Below are positions 8,681 to 9,254 of a stretch of DNA of 9,254 nucleotides, in pieces. Every line of letters starts with the position of its first letter. Positions within the stretch are counted from its first letter, which is position 1. The translations under genes and the position numbers were made by a program. The notes under the pieces are model-generated. The model saw only the letters and a program-made list of their open reading frames with translations. It searched no databases and was not told the DNA's origin. Origin of the DNA: an uncultured Dokdonia sp. Its GTDB lineage: Bacteria > Bacteroidota > Bacteroidia > Flavobacteriales > Flavobacteriaceae. The DNA is taken from contig CAKZKZ010000963.1 of NCBI GenBank assembly GCA_937124495.1, forward strand, positions 1-9,254. Reading direction: 5' to 3'.

Positions 8681-8700
8681 CAAACTTAAATTATATAATT
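8681..8700 (-). promoter_or_regulatory. Second -7-like motif abutting a 12-bp AT palindrome
   Basis: The minus strand reads TAAGTTTG at 8688-8681, also matching TAnnTTTG, about 160 bases ahead of brxA. Directly upstream of it is AATTATATAATT (8689-8700), a perfect 12-bp palindrome sitting where the promoter spacer would be. This could be a regulated distal promoter with an operator, but there is no TTG at -33 and palindromes made only of A and T arise easily by chance. Confidence 0.25.
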
Positions 8701-8714
8701 GCAGTGTTTCTGCA
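8700..8714 (-). other. Small hairpin directly after the WYL regulator gene
   Basis: TGCAG and CTGCA form a perfect 5-bp stem around a 5-base loop, starting right after the TAA of the regulator gene. Allowing one bulged base, the stem extends into the flanking TAA/TTA. No T-tract follows on the minus strand, so it is not a convincing intrinsic terminator; it may be a weak terminator, an mRNA-end stabiliser or an operator. Confidence 0.3.
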
Positions 8715-9254
8715 TTAATGATAGGAAGCCACACTTTTGTGTAACCTATTCTTTATAGTACTTTTAAAGTGTTCAGGAGAAATAACTACTATTTCTTCAC
8801 CAAAGGAAAGAATAAGTTTCTCTAATTCAAAGTTGGGGATTACCTCTAAAGACACATAAATAAAATCATCTGTTATATCCTTTTTCTTCTGTGAACCGTG
8901 TAGCGGCTTTGTTTCAATATAGGGCCATAATTTCTTTGTTATTTTTAACGATATAATTTCTGGAGCTCCTTCTTTTAAGCTAACTCCTATTACATCTTCA
9001 AAATACTCTTCAAAATCAATAGTAGTATCTTGATATGGCTTTGCTATTTCTTTTATAGATTGTATTCTATCTAGCGCATAGTTAGTTAAATTATCATAAC
9101 TTGAATTACGACCCAACAAAAACCATCTAGAATTGAACTGTTTTAAATGATAAGGAAAAAAAATGGAAGTAATTTCATCTTTCTCAAAAGGCTGGTATAC
9201 TATTTCTAAAACCTTTTTATAACTTATTGCATTAAAAATAGGTTCTAAAAATTC
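8715..9254 (-). CDS. WYL-domain transcriptional regulator (BrxR-like), C-terminal part
   Basis: The reading frame is open from the window edge to the TAA at 8717-8715 (179 codons visible), so the start lies outside; an internal TTG near 9119 falls inside the conserved core and is not the true start. The visible part begins EFLEPIFNAISYKKVLEIVY and continues to FPYHLKQFNSRWFLLGRN, where WFL (residues 44-46 of the visible part) stands for the W-Y-L triplet, and then YALDRIQSI, whose Arg is typical of the ligand-binding pocket. The remaining residues, with LHGSQKK, YVSLEVIPNFELEKLILSFG and VVISPEHF, look like the WCX C-terminal extension involved in dimerisation. An N-terminal winged-helix DNA-binding domain is expected but not seen. 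Same-strand position just upstream of brxA matches BrxR regulators, which repress BREX operons in studied proteobacteria. WYL domain assignment is firm; the role in controlling this operon is inferred from position. Confidence 0.9.
   Translation of the reverse strand, partial: EFLEPIFNAISYKKVLEIVYQPFEKDEITSIFFPYHLKQFNSRWFLLGRNSSYDNLTNYALDRIQSIKEIAKPYQDTTIDFEEYFEDVIGVSLKEGAPEIISLKITKKLWPYIETKPLHGSQKKKDITDDFIYVSLEVIPNFELEKLILSFGEEIVVISPEHFKSTIKNRLHKSVASYH

Noticed and set aside
9117..9119. TTG codon as the start of a short 134-residue regulator
   Set aside because: The frame stays open upstream to the window edge, and the upstream residues form the first half of the WYL domain, including its Trp, so the true start is outside the window.
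1..9254. CRISPR array, tRNA, rRNA, transposase or integrase
   Set aside because: I saw no regularly spaced repeat array, no RNA gene signature and no recombinase coding sequence; nearly all the window is BREX coding sequence.

Overview
The window carries most of a type 1 BREX (Bacteriophage Exclusion) anti-phage operon, all on the minus strand, so transcription runs from high to low coordinates. The host looks like a member of the Bacteroidota, most likely Flavobacteriaceae. The DNA is AT-rich (roughly one third G+C in the lines I counted), every complete stop codon is TAA, and no start has a strong Shine-Dalgarno sequence. A Bacteroidota-type -7 promoter motif (TAnnTTTG) lies in front of the operon, and pglX contains a pair of short interspersed palindromic repeats of a kind I associate with flavobacterial genomes. 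The genus cannot be named from this evidence.

Layout in transcription order: a WYL-domain regulator, cut by the window edge (9254-8715); a 194-base gene-free leader with promoter-like motifs and small inverted repeats (8714-8521); brxA (8520-7930); brxB (7919-7329); brxC (7324-3812), the large P-loop ATPase; pglX (3808-266), the adenine-specific DNA methyltransferase; and the first 87 codons of pglZ (263-1), cut by the other window edge. The five BREX genes are separated by only 10, 4, 3 and 2 bases, so they almost certainly form one translationally coupled operon. In canonical type 1 BREX the next gene would be brxL, which lies outside the window.

How the parts work together, from knowledge of the family: PglX methylates a non-palindromic adenine site on the host chromosome. 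BrxC, BrxB, PglZ and PglX form or contribute to the complex that recognises unmodified phage DNA and blocks its replication. BrxA is a small accessory protein, and the upstream WYL protein is positioned like BrxR regulators that control BREX expression.

The most unusual point is a tandem pair of palindromic repeat units inserted in frame inside pglX, just before its S-adenosylmethionine-binding motif. Secondary points are a markedly AT-richer central part of pglX that may mark an exchanged target-recognition region, and possible operator sequences in the leader. The system itself is a known type, not a new one.
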